Source of the DNA: Streptococcus oralis
GTDB taxonomy: Bacteria; Bacillota; Bacilli; Lactobacillales; Streptococcaceae
DNA: 33,189 nucleotides
NCBI RefSeq assembly: GCF_001579175.1
Contig: NZ_KQ970760.1
Location: 417,284 to 450,472, forward strand
Reading direction: 5' to 3'
A program made the translations under genes and the position numbers. Below are positions 26,689 to 33,189 of the stretch, piece by piece. Positions within the stretch are counted from its first letter, which is position 1, and each line of letters opens with the position of its first letter. The notes beneath the pieces were generated by a model that searched no databases, was not told where the DNA came from, and saw only the letters and a program-made list of their open reading frames with translations.

Positions 26689-27606
26689 ATGTCTAAGAAA
26701 TTAACATTTCAAGAAATTATTTTGACTTTGCAACAATTTTGGAATGACCAAGGTTGTATGCTTATGCAGGCTTATGACAATGAAAAAGGTGCGGGAACCA
26801 TGAGTCCTTACACCTTCCTTCGCGCTATCGGACCTGAGCCATGGAATGCGGCTTATGTAGAGCCATCACGTCGTCCTGCTGACGGTCGTTACGGGGAAAA
26901 CCCTAACCGCCTCTACCAACACCACCAATTCCAAGTGGTCATGAAGCCTTCTCCATCAAATATCCAAGAGCTTTACCTTGAGTCTTTGGAAAAATTGGGT
27001 ATCAATCCTTTGGAGCACGATATCCGTTTCGTTGAGGACAACTGGGAAAATCCTTCAACTGGTTCAGCTGGTCTTGGATGGGAAGTTTGGCTTGATGGGA
27101 TGGAAATCACTCAGTTCACTTATTTCCAACAAGTTGGTGGATTGGCAACTGGGCCTGTGACTGCGGAAGTTACTTATGGTTTGGAACGCTTGGCTTCTTA
27201 CATTCAAGAAGTTGATTCTGTCTATGATATCGAGTGGGCCGATGGTGTAAAATACGGAGAAATCTTTATCCAGCCTGAGTACGAGCACTCAAAATATTCG
27301 TTTGAAATTTCTGATCAAGAAATGTTGCTTGAAAACTTTGATAAGTTTGAAAAGGAAGCTGGTCGTGCCTTGGAAGAAGGCTTGGTTCACCCTGCCTATG
27401 ACTATGTTCTCAAATGTTCACATACCTTTAACCTGCTGGACGCGCGCGGTGCCGTATCTGTAACCGAGCGTGCGGGCTATATCGCTCGTATCCGTAACTT
27501 GGCCCGTGTCGTAGCCAAAACCTTTGTCGCAGAACGCAAACGCCTAGGCTACCCACTTTTAGATGAAGCAACACGAGCTAAACTCTTAGCAGAAGACGCA
27601 GAATAA
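26689..27606 (+). CDS. glyQ: Glycyl-tRNA synthetase alpha subunit
   Basis: The 305-residue alpha chain of the alpha2-beta2 bacterial glycyl-tRNA synthetase. It carries the class II catalytic core that activates glycine with ATP. Hallmarks are [14 protein letters not shown], the [19 protein letters not shown] stretch (motif 2 region), [27 protein letters not shown], and the C-terminal [16 protein letters not shown]. The length is normal. The frame is open back to a TTG at 26623, but the ATG at 26689 with AAGGAG six bases upstream gives the standard start. It lies downstream of the glycine T-box and the GFA gene, behind a structured insert, and glyS follows after an unusually long 211-bp spacer. 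Confidence 0.97.
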   Translation: MSKKLTFQEIILTLQQFWNDQGCMLMQAYDNEKGAGTMSPYTFLRAIGPEPWNAAYVEPSRRPADGRYGENPNRLYQHHQFQVVMKPSPSNIQELYLESLEKLGINPLEHDIRFVEDNWENPSTGSAGLGWEVWLDGMEITQFTYFQQVGGLATGPVTAEVTYGLERLASYIQEVDSVYDIEWADGVKYGEIFIQPEYEHSKYSFEISDQEMLLENFDKFEKEAGRALEEGLVHPAYDYVLKCSHTFNLLDARGAVSVTERAGYIARIRNLARVVAKTFVAERKRLGYPLLDEATRAKLLAEDAE

Positions 27607-27652
27607 AGAGAGTGACAAATTACGAAAATGGGCGAACAGAGTGAGCCCTGAG

Positions 27653-27786
27653 CCAGTTGCCGCAGTGATGAAGGTATCCTTAGTGAAGCTAAGGATACTA
27701 GGCAAAATTGGAGACTTTCGGCTCCAATTTTAGCAATGAAACAACGAAGTTGGTTGCTTGCGTGCCAATCACATAAGGCAAACTGG
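27653..27786. repeat. Structured segment in the glyQ-glyS spacer
   Basis: Two perfect 10-bp hairpins lie side by side: GTATCCTTAG/CTAAGGATAC (27674-27698, loop TGAAG) and AAAATTGGAG/CTCCAATTTT (27704-27731, 8-nt loop). Both are enclosed by a long-range repeat, CCAGTTGCC (27653-27661) with GGCAAACTGG (27777-27786, one bulge). This predicts a closed multi-branch RNA or a MITE-like insertion. No T tract follows either hairpin. No coding potential is evident. Confidence 0.65.
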
Positions 27787-27817
27787 AAAATAAAAAGATA
27801 CTTTTCGGAGAAAAAAC

Positions 27818-29854
27818 ATGACAAAAAACTTATTAGTAGAACTCGGTCTTGAAGAGTTACCAGCCTACGTAGTAACTCCAAGTGAAAAACAACTAGGTGA
27901 AAAAATGGCAGCCTTCCTCAAAGAAAATCGCCTTTCCTTTGAAGCCATTCAAACCTTCTCAACACCACGTCGTTTGGCTGTTCGTGTGACTGGTCTTGCA
28001 GACAAGCAATCTGATTTGACAGAAGATTTCAAGGGACCAGCAAAGAAAATTGCCTTGGATAGTGATGGAAACTTCACCAAAGCAGCTCAAGGATTTGTCC
28101 GTGGGAAAGGCTTGACAGTTGAAGATATTGAATTCCGTGAAATCAAGGGTGAAGAATATGTCTATGTTACCAAGGAAGAAGTGGGGCAACCAGTTGAAGC
28201 CATTGTTCCTGGTGTCGTGGATGTCTTAAAATCCCTAACTTTCCCTGTCAGCATGCACTGGGCTAACAACACCTTTGAATACATCCGCCCTGTTCACACT
28301 TTAACTGTTCTTTTAGATGAAGAAGAGTTTGACTTGGATTTCCTTGATATCAAGGGCGGTCGTGTAAGCCGTGGCCATCGTTTCTTGGGACAAGAAACTA
28401 AGATTCAGTCAGCATTGAGCTACGAAGAAGACCTTCGTGAACAGTTTGTAATCGCGGATCCACGTGAACGTGAGCAAATGATTGTTGACCAAATCAAGGC
28501 AATCGAAGCTGAACATGGGGTACGCATCGAAATTGATGCTGACTTGCTGAACGAAGTCTTGAACTTGGTTGAATACCCAACTGCCTTCATGGGAAGTTTT
28601 GATGCTAAATACCTTGACGTTCCAGAAGAAGTTTTGGTGACATCAATGAAGGAACACCAACGCTACTTCGTTGTCCGCGATCAAGATGGAAAACTCTTGC
28701 CAAACTTTATTTCTGTTCGTAACGGAAACGCAGAGCATTTGGAAAATGTCATCAAGGGTAACGAAAAAGTTTTAGTTGCCCGTTTGGAAGACGGAGAATT
28801 CTTCTGGCGTGAAGACCAAAAATTGGTCATTGCAGATCTTGTCGAAAAATTAAACAACGTCACCTTCCATGAAAAGATTGGTTCTCTTCGTGAGCACATG
28901 ATTCGTACTGGTCAGATTGCTATTCTCTTGGCAGAAAAGGCAGGCTTGTCAGTGGATGAAACAGTTGATCTAGCTCGTGCAGCGGCCATTTACAAGTTTG
29001 ACTTGTTGACGGGTATGGTTGGTGAGTTTGATGAGCTCCAAGGTATTATGGGTGAGAAATATGCTCTTCTTGCTGGAGAAACTCCAGCAGTTGCAGCAGC
29101 TATTCGTGAACACTACATGCCGACAGCTGCTGAAGGAGAACTTCCAGAGAGCAAGGTGGGAGCCATTCTAGCCATTGCAGACAAATTGGATACGATTTTG
29201 AGTTTCTTCTCAGTAGGCTTGATTCCATCAGGTTCTAATGACCCTTATGCCCTTCGTCGTGCGACGCAAGGTGTAGTCCGTATCTTGGATGCTTTTGGTT
29301 GGCACATTGCTATGGATGAGTTGATCGATAGCCTTTACAGTTTGAAATTTGACAGCTTGACTTATGAAAATAAAGCAGAGGTTATGGACTTTATCAAGGC
29401 TCGTGTTGATAAGATGATGGGTTCTATTCCAAAAGATATCAAGGAAGCAGTTCTTGCAAGTTCGAACTTTGTTGTGGCAGATATACTGGAAGCAGCAAGT
29501 GCTCTTGTTGAAGCAAGCAAGAAAGAAGATTTCAAATCGTCTGTTGAATCCCTCTCACGTGCTTTCAACTTGGCTGAAAAAGCAGAAGGATATGATACTC
29601 TTGATCCTGCCCTCTTTGAGAATGAAGAAGAGAAATCCTTGGCAGAAGCCTTAGAATCACTCGTTTTGTCAGGAACTGCAAGCCAGCAATTAGAACAACT
29701 CTTTGCGCTTAGCCCAATTATTGATGCTTTCTTTGAAAATACCATGGTAATGGCCGAAGATCAGGCTGTCCGTCAAAATCGTTTGGCTATCTTGTCGCAA
29801 TTAACCAAGAAAGCAGCTAAACTTGCTCGTTTCAACCAAATCAATACGAAATAA
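27818..29854 (+). CDS. glyS: Glycyl-tRNA synthetase beta subunit
   Basis: The 678-residue beta chain, required with GlyQ to bind and charge tRNA-Gly. It begins [19 protein letters not shown] and shows the family stretches [28 protein letters not shown]-like ([20 protein letters not shown]), [10 protein letters not shown] and the HD-like [18 protein letters not shown]. The C-terminal tRNA-binding region reads ATQGVVRIL through to the end. The length matches the family. GGAG lies eight bases before the ATG. It belongs to the T-box operon with glyQ; DUF896 follows 41 bp later with its own ribosome site, ahead of a strong terminator. Confidence 0.97.
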   Translation: MTKNLLVELGLEELPAYVVTPSEKQLGEKMAAFLKENRLSFEAIQTFSTPRRLAVRVTGLADKQSDLTEDFKGPAKKIALDSDGNFTKAAQGFVRGKGLTVEDIEFREIKGEEYVYVTKEEVGQPVEAIVPGVVDVLKSLTFPVSMHWANNTFEYIRPVHTLTVLLDEEEFDLDFLDIKGGRVSRGHRFLGQETKIQSALSYEEDLREQFVIADPREREQMIVDQIKAIEAEHGVRIEIDADLLNEVLNLVEYPTAFMGSFDAKYLDVPEEVLVTSMKEHQRYFVVRDQDGKLLPNFISVRNGNAEHLENVIKGNEKVLVARLEDGEFFWREDQKLVIADLVEKLNNVTFHEKIGSLREHMIRTGQIAILLAEKAGLSVDETVDLARAAAIYKFDLLTGMVGEFDELQGIMGEKYALLAGETPAVAAAIREHYMPTAAEGELPESKVGAILAIADKLDTILSFFSVGLIPSGSNDPYALRRATQGVVRILDAFGWHIAMDELIDSLYSLKFDSLTYENKAEVMDFIKARVDKMMGSIPKDIKEAVLASSNFVVADILEAASALVEASKKEDFKSSVESLSRAFNLAEKAEGYDTLDPALFENEEEKSLAEALESLVLSGTASQQLEQLFALSPIIDAFFENTMVMAEDQAVRQNRLAILSQLTKKAAKLARFNQINTK

Positions 29855-29895
29855 ACTCAGTCAAACGAACTGTATCTTATCACAAAGGAGAAGAA

Positions 29896-30153
29896 ATGGA
29901 TCCGAAAAAAATCGCTCGCATCAACGAGCTTGCTAAAAAGAAAAAAACAGAAGGCTTAACTTCTGCTGAAAAAGTGGAACAAGCTAAACTTCGTGAGGAG
30001 TATATTGAAGGCTATCGTCGTTCTGTTCGTCACCACATCGAGGGAATTAAAGTTGTGGACGAGGAAGGCAATGACGTCACACCAGAAAAACTACGTCAGG
30101 TACAACGTGAAAAAGGTTTGCATGGCCGTAGTTTAGATGATCCTAACTCATAA
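29896..30153 (+). CDS. DUF896 (YnzC-like) small protein
   Basis: An 85-residue, highly charged helical protein ([22 protein letters not shown], then a second helix [23 protein letters not shown]) of the DUF896/UPF0291 family, related to B. subtilis YnzC. The family forms a two-helix hairpin followed by a flexible tail; its role is not established, although some members lie in stress or SOS regulons. AAAGGAG precedes the ATG. It is the last gene of the glyQS operon, 41 bp after glyS, and is followed by a 13-bp stem terminator. No SOS box is visible here. Confidence 0.9.
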   Translation: MDPKKIARINELAKKKKTEGLTSAEKVEQAKLREEYIEGYRRSVRHHIEGIKVVDEEGNDVTPEKLRQVQREKGLHGRSLDDPNS

Positions 30154-30157
30154 AATG

Positions 30158-30197
30158 AAAGGGGCTTGTAGATGATTTACAAGCCCCTTTTCTTTTT
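30158..30197 (+). terminator. Terminator of the T-box/glyQS/DUF896 operon
   Basis: A perfect 13-bp stem (30158-30170 with 30178-30190), 7-nt loop, then TTTTCTTTTT. Confidence 0.96.
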
Positions 30198-30204
30198 CAA
30201 TAAA

Positions 30205-30369
30205 AAAGAGTCTGGGACAAAAGTCTAACCTTCAATATAAAAAGCGAACAAAACGAGTTATCTGACACTCAGAATTCTGTCTTGTTCACTTTTTTGCTCT
30301 AATCTATCGATTTTAAAAATTTATAATAAGGAATACCTAAAATCAAAATCTTTTTGTCTCAGACTCTTT
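30205..30369. repeat. 165-bp MITE-like inverted-repeat element (AGTCTGGGACAAAA type)
   Basis: The ends form an 18-bp terminal inverted repeat, AAAGAGTCTGGGACAAAA (30205-30222) with TTTTGTCTCAGACTCTTT (30352-30369), one mismatch (G-U in RNA). An inner imperfect hairpin pairs 30239-30259 with 30273-30294 (GCGAACAA with TTGTTCAC). I recall this consensus as a frequent intergenic element in mitis-group streptococci. It encodes nothing and is probably a non-autonomous mobile remnant. Confidence 0.8.
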
Positions 30370-30380
30370 GTTTTAAATGA

Positions 30381-30545
30381 AGTAGTAAACCGCAAGCGTT
30401 TGGCAGAAGCTTGCTTGAACAATGCTCAGCTAATCTTAGTTACCTGCCTCAGCGGGACTTCACTGTTGCCCTCTACAAGACCATCAATCAGATTAACCAT
30501 CCGCCTTTCTTGGTCATGATTGAGAAATTGAGAGAAGGCACTTGA
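30381..30545 (+). pseudogene. Gene remnant: 54-codon C-terminal fragment, unidentified
   Basis: After a stop at 30378 an open frame of 54 codons runs to TGA at 30543-30545. It has no usable start or ribosome site, but reads like real protein: QAFGRSLLEQCSANLSYLPQ, then VALYKTINQINHPPFLVMIE, ending LREGT. A well-formed terminator follows 5 bp later, as expected for the end of a former gene. The 5' part is missing and the MITE-like repeat abuts the break, suggesting that the element was involved in the deletion. I do not recognise the family. Confidence 0.4.
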
Positions 30546-30550
30546 GCTAC

Positions 30551-30612
30551 AATAAGGATACAGAGAGAAAAGCCAGATAATAGGAGCTTTCAGTACTGTA
30601 TCCTTATTTTTT
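30551..30612 (+). terminator. Terminator after the gene remnant
   Basis: AATAAGGATACAG (30551-30563) pairs perfectly with CTGTATCCTTATT (30596-30608), with an inner GAAA-GC/GCTTTC helix, followed by TTTT. Confidence 0.85.
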
Positions 30613-30675
30613 AAATCGTGAAAATCGAATAATTAGGTCTAAATGAAGAGAATTGAGGTGTGTGTAAATTTAAAA

Positions 30676-30706
30676 TCTTATATTTTCTTACATAGAAGAT
30701 ATAAGA
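30676..30706. repeat. 13-bp inverted repeat upstream of the tetR -35
   Basis: TCTTATATTTTCT (30676-30688) pairs with AGAAGATATAAGA (30694-30706), one G-U, 5-nt loop. It ends 3 bp before the TTGACA of the tetR promoter and has no T tract, so it is more likely a DNA site than a terminator. Confidence 0.5.
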
Positions 30707-30709
30707 CTT

Positions 30710-30738
30710 TTGACATTTTTCAGTTTATATGATAAGCT
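30710..30738 (+). promoter_or_regulatory. Promoter of the tetR-ABC cassette
   Basis: Perfect TTGACA (30710-30715), 17 bp, TAAGCT (30733-30738) with a TGA extension. The -10 is poor but extended. Start expected near 30745. Confidence 0.6.
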
Positions 30739-30766
30739 ATGACTGTAAAACCAAAAAACGTCATAG
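30737..30766. promoter_or_regulatory. Candidate TetR operator
   Basis: CTATGAC (30737-30743) and GTCATAG (30760-30766) form a perfect 7-bp inverted repeat 16 bp apart, covering the end of the -10 and the expected start site. Placement fits autorepression by the TetR protein encoded 18 bp downstream. Confidence 0.5.
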
Positions 30767-30784
30767 AGTTTTTAGGAGGAAGTT

Positions 30785-31381
30785 ATGGCTACTGCTTTTA
30801 CTACTGAAGAAAAAGAAGTAATTAGAAAGAAATTACATAAAGTTGCAAAGGAATGCCTTCAAAGATATGGGGTTAAGAAAACCACAGTTGACCAGATGGC
30901 AGCAATGGTAGATATTTCCAAAGGTTCTTTTTATAATTTTTATTCCTCAAAAGAAATGTTATTTTTTGCGGTCTTAGAAGAATATCAAATAGATGTTATG
31001 AATCGCCTGACAGAACAATTAGATATGGAAGCCAAGATAGATACAAGTCGTCTGGTAGAGTTACTTTATGATTTTTATCAAGGTTTTCGCTATTCATTTA
31101 TGTATACCATATTTAAAAATCATGAAATGGAATTACTCGTAAGAAAATTGCCGAAAGAGGCGATAACAAATCATCATCTGATAGACGATAGGATGGTTAA
31201 AAAAATTGTGTCTCGAATCAACATTAAAGAAAATGTATCGGTAGAAATCGTCTCTGCTTTATTTAGAACGATTGCTATGACTATATTACACATCGAGGAA
31301 ATCGGTGGAGAACAATTTGATATCGCATTGAAGTTCGTTATACAAGGAATTGTTGAACAAATTACTAAGGAGGATAGGTAA
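30785..31381 (+). CDS. TetR family transcriptional regulator
   Basis: A 198-residue regulator. Residues 12-58 form the TetR helix-turn-helix (AKECLQRYGVKKTTVDQMAAMVDISKGSFYNFYSSKEMLF), with the usual K-x-T-x-x-x-I/M and GSFYNFYxSKE pattern; the rest is an all-helical ligand/dimer domain. The ligand is unknown. GGAGGA precedes the ATG. Its stop overlaps the ABC ATPase start by one base (TAATG), so it surely regulates the exporter and probably itself, through the inverted repeat at 30737-30766. The gene is AT-rich with many AGA/ATA codons, unlike the housekeeping genes upstream, which suggests that the three-gene cassette was acquired. Confidence 0.93.
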   Translation: MATAFTTEEKEVIRKKLHKVAKECLQRYGVKKTTVDQMAAMVDISKGSFYNFYSSKEMLFFAVLEEYQIDVMNRLTEQLDMEAKIDTSRLVELLYDFYQGFRYSFMYTIFKNHEMELLVRKLPKEAITNHHLIDDRMVKKIVSRINIKENVSVEIVSALFRTIAMTILHIEEIGGEQFDIALKFVIQGIVEQITKEDR

Positions 31382-32334
31382 TGGTGAAAGAAGCAATTAG
31401 AACCGCAAAGCTTTCTAAAAGATATGGAACAAAAAATGTTGTCGACAACTTGAATCTTTCAATAAAACCTGGTGAAATAGTAGGTTTTTTAGGACTAAAT
31501 GGTGCAGGGAAAACAACGACGATGAGAATGATGCTAGGATTGATAAAATCTACATCAGGAGAATGTTATATCCAAGGAAGAAAGTTAGATCTAAGTAATT
31601 TAGAACTTCGAAACGAAATAGGTTATATTATTGAGACGCCTTATTCTTATCCAGACTTAACTGTGAGAGAAAATTTAGAAATAGTTAGTAAATTAAGAGG
31701 GGTTAATAAAGATAATATTGACTGGGTAATTGAGAAATTAAAACTAAAGCAATATGAACATAAAAAGGAGAAGCATCTTTCTTTAGGAAATGTTGCGCGT
31801 TTAGGAATTGCAAAAGCGATTATTCATAAACCTAAAATTCTAATTCTTGATGAGCCAACAAATGGATTAGATCCTTTTGGAGTTATTGAAGTGAGAGAAC
31901 TATTAAAGGAATTGGCGAATAATCTAGGCACAACTGTTCTTATTTCAAGTCATAATCTGGAAGAAATATCTAAAATTGCTACTAGGATAGTTATTGTACA
32001 TGAGGGCAGAATTATAAGAGAAGTTGAAAGCAATGAATTAGAGCAGTACTTAGAAAAGAAGTTACTAGTAAGTGGCTCTAATAATAAGGCTATGAAAGAA
32101 GTATTATCTAACCAGGGCTATCATGTAAACATTCAATCAGACACAGAAAATAACATCGATTTCTTAGAATTAACTGATACAAAAGCTGTGGAATATCCGG
32201 AAAAAATTGCTACATTGCTAGTTAATGCAGGTTATCCACCTAAATCACTGACTGTTGAGAAAGAAGATTTAGAGCGTTATTTCTTAAGAATACTGAATGA
32301 CTATAATGGAGGTGTTTCGAATGAAAAAGCTTAG
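31381..32334 (+). CDS. ABC exporter ATP-binding protein (BcrA/CcmA type)
   Basis: A 317-residue ATPase of the DrrA/BcrA-type drug and bacteriocin exporter family. Walker A is GLNGAGKTT (residues 38-46), Walker B LILDEPTNGLDP, with the H-loop histidine in ISSHNLEE. The signature is LSLGNVARLGIA, a departure from LSGGQ; LSLG is common in this family, but the usual following Q is replaced here. A C-terminal extension of about 95 residues with alternating strands follows the core, as in BcrA-like proteins. It is translationally coupled to tetR (1-base overlap) and overlaps the permease gene by 14 bases. The substrate is unknown; a bacitracin-, lantibiotic- or drug-like compound is possible. Confidence 0.93.
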   Translation: MVKEAIRTAKLSKRYGTKNVVDNLNLSIKPGEIVGFLGLNGAGKTTTMRMMLGLIKSTSGECYIQGRKLDLSNLELRNEIGYIIETPYSYPDLTVRENLEIVSKLRGVNKDNIDWVIEKLKLKQYEHKKEKHLSLGNVARLGIAKAIIHKPKILILDEPTNGLDPFGVIEVRELLKELANNLGTTVLISSHNLEEISKIATRIVIVHEGRIIREVESNELEQYLEKKLLVSGSNNKAMKEVLSNQGYHVNIQSDTENNIDFLELTDTKAVEYPEKIATLLVNAGYPPKSLTVEKEDLERYFLRILNDYNGGVSNEKA

Positions 32335-33097
32335 TTCCTGTATTTTAATTGAATGGAAAAAGTTAATAAAATCAAAACTTTCCATCGTAACTGCTTGTTC
32401 TATCTGTTTAGTTCCTTTTATTGTTGGATTGTTTGCAACTATGATGAAATATCCAGAGAATTTCAAAAATCTTGGTTTGATTTCTGCAAAAATGGAAATG
32501 ATGAGGATAACAGACTGGTCGTCGTACCTAATGACCGTATCACAAGTCATTTCTGTTGGAGGATTGCTCATTTTTGGATTTACAGCATCTTGGGTTTTTG
32601 GTAGAGAATATTCTGATAAAACGATGATAGACCTATTAGCGCTCCCGATGAAAAGAGATACAATCGTATTATCCAAGTTTATCGTTATCGCTCTATGGAG
32701 CTATATTCTATCAATTTTTGCACTTTTATTAGGATTATTAGCTGGCAATCTGATTGGGCTTGAGGGTGGGAGCTTAACGGTGATTTTCAAAGGTATACTT
32801 ACTTTTGGTTATTGTACTACTCTTACGATCATACTCTCTACTCCAGTAGCTTTTTTTGCTTGTTTAGGCCGGGGCTATTTGTCTCCATTGGCATTTATCA
32901 TTTTTAGTATTATTTTTTCTCAACTTGGTTCTGCTCTTAACTTTGGAAGATACATTCCATGGGCGATCCCTGCACTTGCAAGTGGTATTGCAGGAAAAGC
33001 ACTATTGAATTTTGGGAGCATTGCCAGTTTATTTGGGGTAAGTATTCTAGGTCTTATCGCAACAATAGCTTGGTGGAGATATGCTGATTACGATTAA
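32321..33097 (+). CDS. ABC-2 type exporter permease
   Basis: A 258-residue membrane protein with about six hydrophobic segments (near 20-42, 70-92, 112-136, 148-170, 178-200 and 232-252) and the pattern of BcrB/ABC-2 permeases: N-terminal LIEWKKLIKSKLS, then FGREYSDKTMIDLLALPMKRDTI on the cytoplasmic side, which contacts the ATPase. The frame is open to 32297, but the ATG at 32321 has GGAGG eight bases upstream and the standard start. It overlaps the ATPase gene by 14 bases, so the two are coupled and form one exporter. AT-rich like its partners. No terminator is complete before the window ends. Confidence 0.92.
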   Translation: MKKLSSCILIEWKKLIKSKLSIVTACSICLVPFIVGLFATMMKYPENFKNLGLISAKMEMMRITDWSSYLMTVSQVISVGGLLIFGFTASWVFGREYSDKTMIDLLALPMKRDTIVLSKFIVIALWSYILSIFALLLGLLAGNLIGLEGGSLTVIFKGILTFGYCTTLTIILSTPVAFFACLGRGYLSPLAFIIFSIIFSQLGSALNFGRYIPWAIPALASGIAGKALLNFGSIASLFGVSILGLIATIAWWRYADYD

Positions 33098-33160
33098 AAT
33101 GAAGTGATAAGAATGCTAATAACACAAAGCTAAGTCTTATTCATTTCAATTCAAAACAAC

Positions 33161-33189
33161 CCCTCCTGTTCAGATTGAAAAACAAGAGG
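33161..33189 (+). terminator. Possible hairpin at the window edge, cut off
   Basis: CCTCCTGTT (33161-33169) can pair with AACAAGAGG (33181-33189) with one mismatch. It may be the terminator stem of the ABC cassette, but the sequence ends before any T tract. Confidence 0.3.

Noticed and set aside
27549..27881. Minus-strand ORF of 110 codons across the glyQ-glyS spacer.
   Set aside because: It overlaps the ends of both synthetase genes antisense, has no ribosome site, and the spacer is better explained by its inverted repeats.

Overview
The window looks like chromosome of a mitis-group Streptococcus (S. mitis / S. oralis type). The base composition is low in GC, and the recognisable proteins (GyrB, PgdA, GlyQ/GlyS, RodA, EzrA, ClpE) fit pneumococcal relatives. 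PgdA keeps the residue numbering I recall for the pneumococcal enzyme. As I remember the pneumococcal map, several blocks joined here lie apart there (metK next to clpE; gyrB-ezrA next to pgdA and glyQS), so this is probably a related commensal rather than S. pneumoniae.

Layout. 1-447 is the 3' end of metK, closed by a terminator. 486-4222 is a minus-strand block: a DUF1827 protein, a Nudix hydrolase, clpE with a CtsR operator, and a YkuJ-like protein, each with its own promoter or terminator. 4312-6194 (plus) is an amino-acid ABC permease and ATPase followed by a TfoX-N protein. 6196-9690 holds folD, a Cof-type HAD phosphatase, an uncharacterised 273-residue protein and nnrD. 9854-14181 is the dinG-rodA-DJ-1 operon. 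14225-18610 is a HAD protein, gyrB and ezrA. 18641-21050 is pgdA and an aldo/keto reductase. 21194-25851 is a large YSIRK-type, C5a-peptidase-like subtilase that lacks an LPXTG anchor. 25854-30197 is a glycine T-box leader followed by a GFA-family gene, glyQ, glyS and a DUF896 gene. 30205-30612 is a mobile-element-like inverted repeat plus a gene remnant. 30676-33097 is an AT-rich TetR plus two-gene ABC exporter cassette.

How the genes work together. Most of the window is housekeeping: one-carbon metabolism (metK, folD), metabolite repair (nnrD, Nudix, HAD), cell-wall synthesis, division and modification (rodA, ezrA, pgdA), DNA topology and repair (gyrB, dinG) and glycyl-tRNA charging. The accessory parts are the protease, the 273-residue protein, and the tetR-ABC cassette.

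The points most worth a second look are: three genes (dinG, the HAD gene before gyrB, pgdA) whose promoters place transcription start at the ATG, predicting leaderless mRNAs; a structured insert after a synonymous-diverged second copy of the glyQ start, which leaves a 25-codon ORF; a Gly T-box whose first gene is a GFA-family protein; a structured 134-bp segment between glyQ and glyS; and the anchorless protease. I see no CRISPR array, tRNA, rRNA or intact insertion sequence. No wholly new system is demonstrable from the sequence alone.
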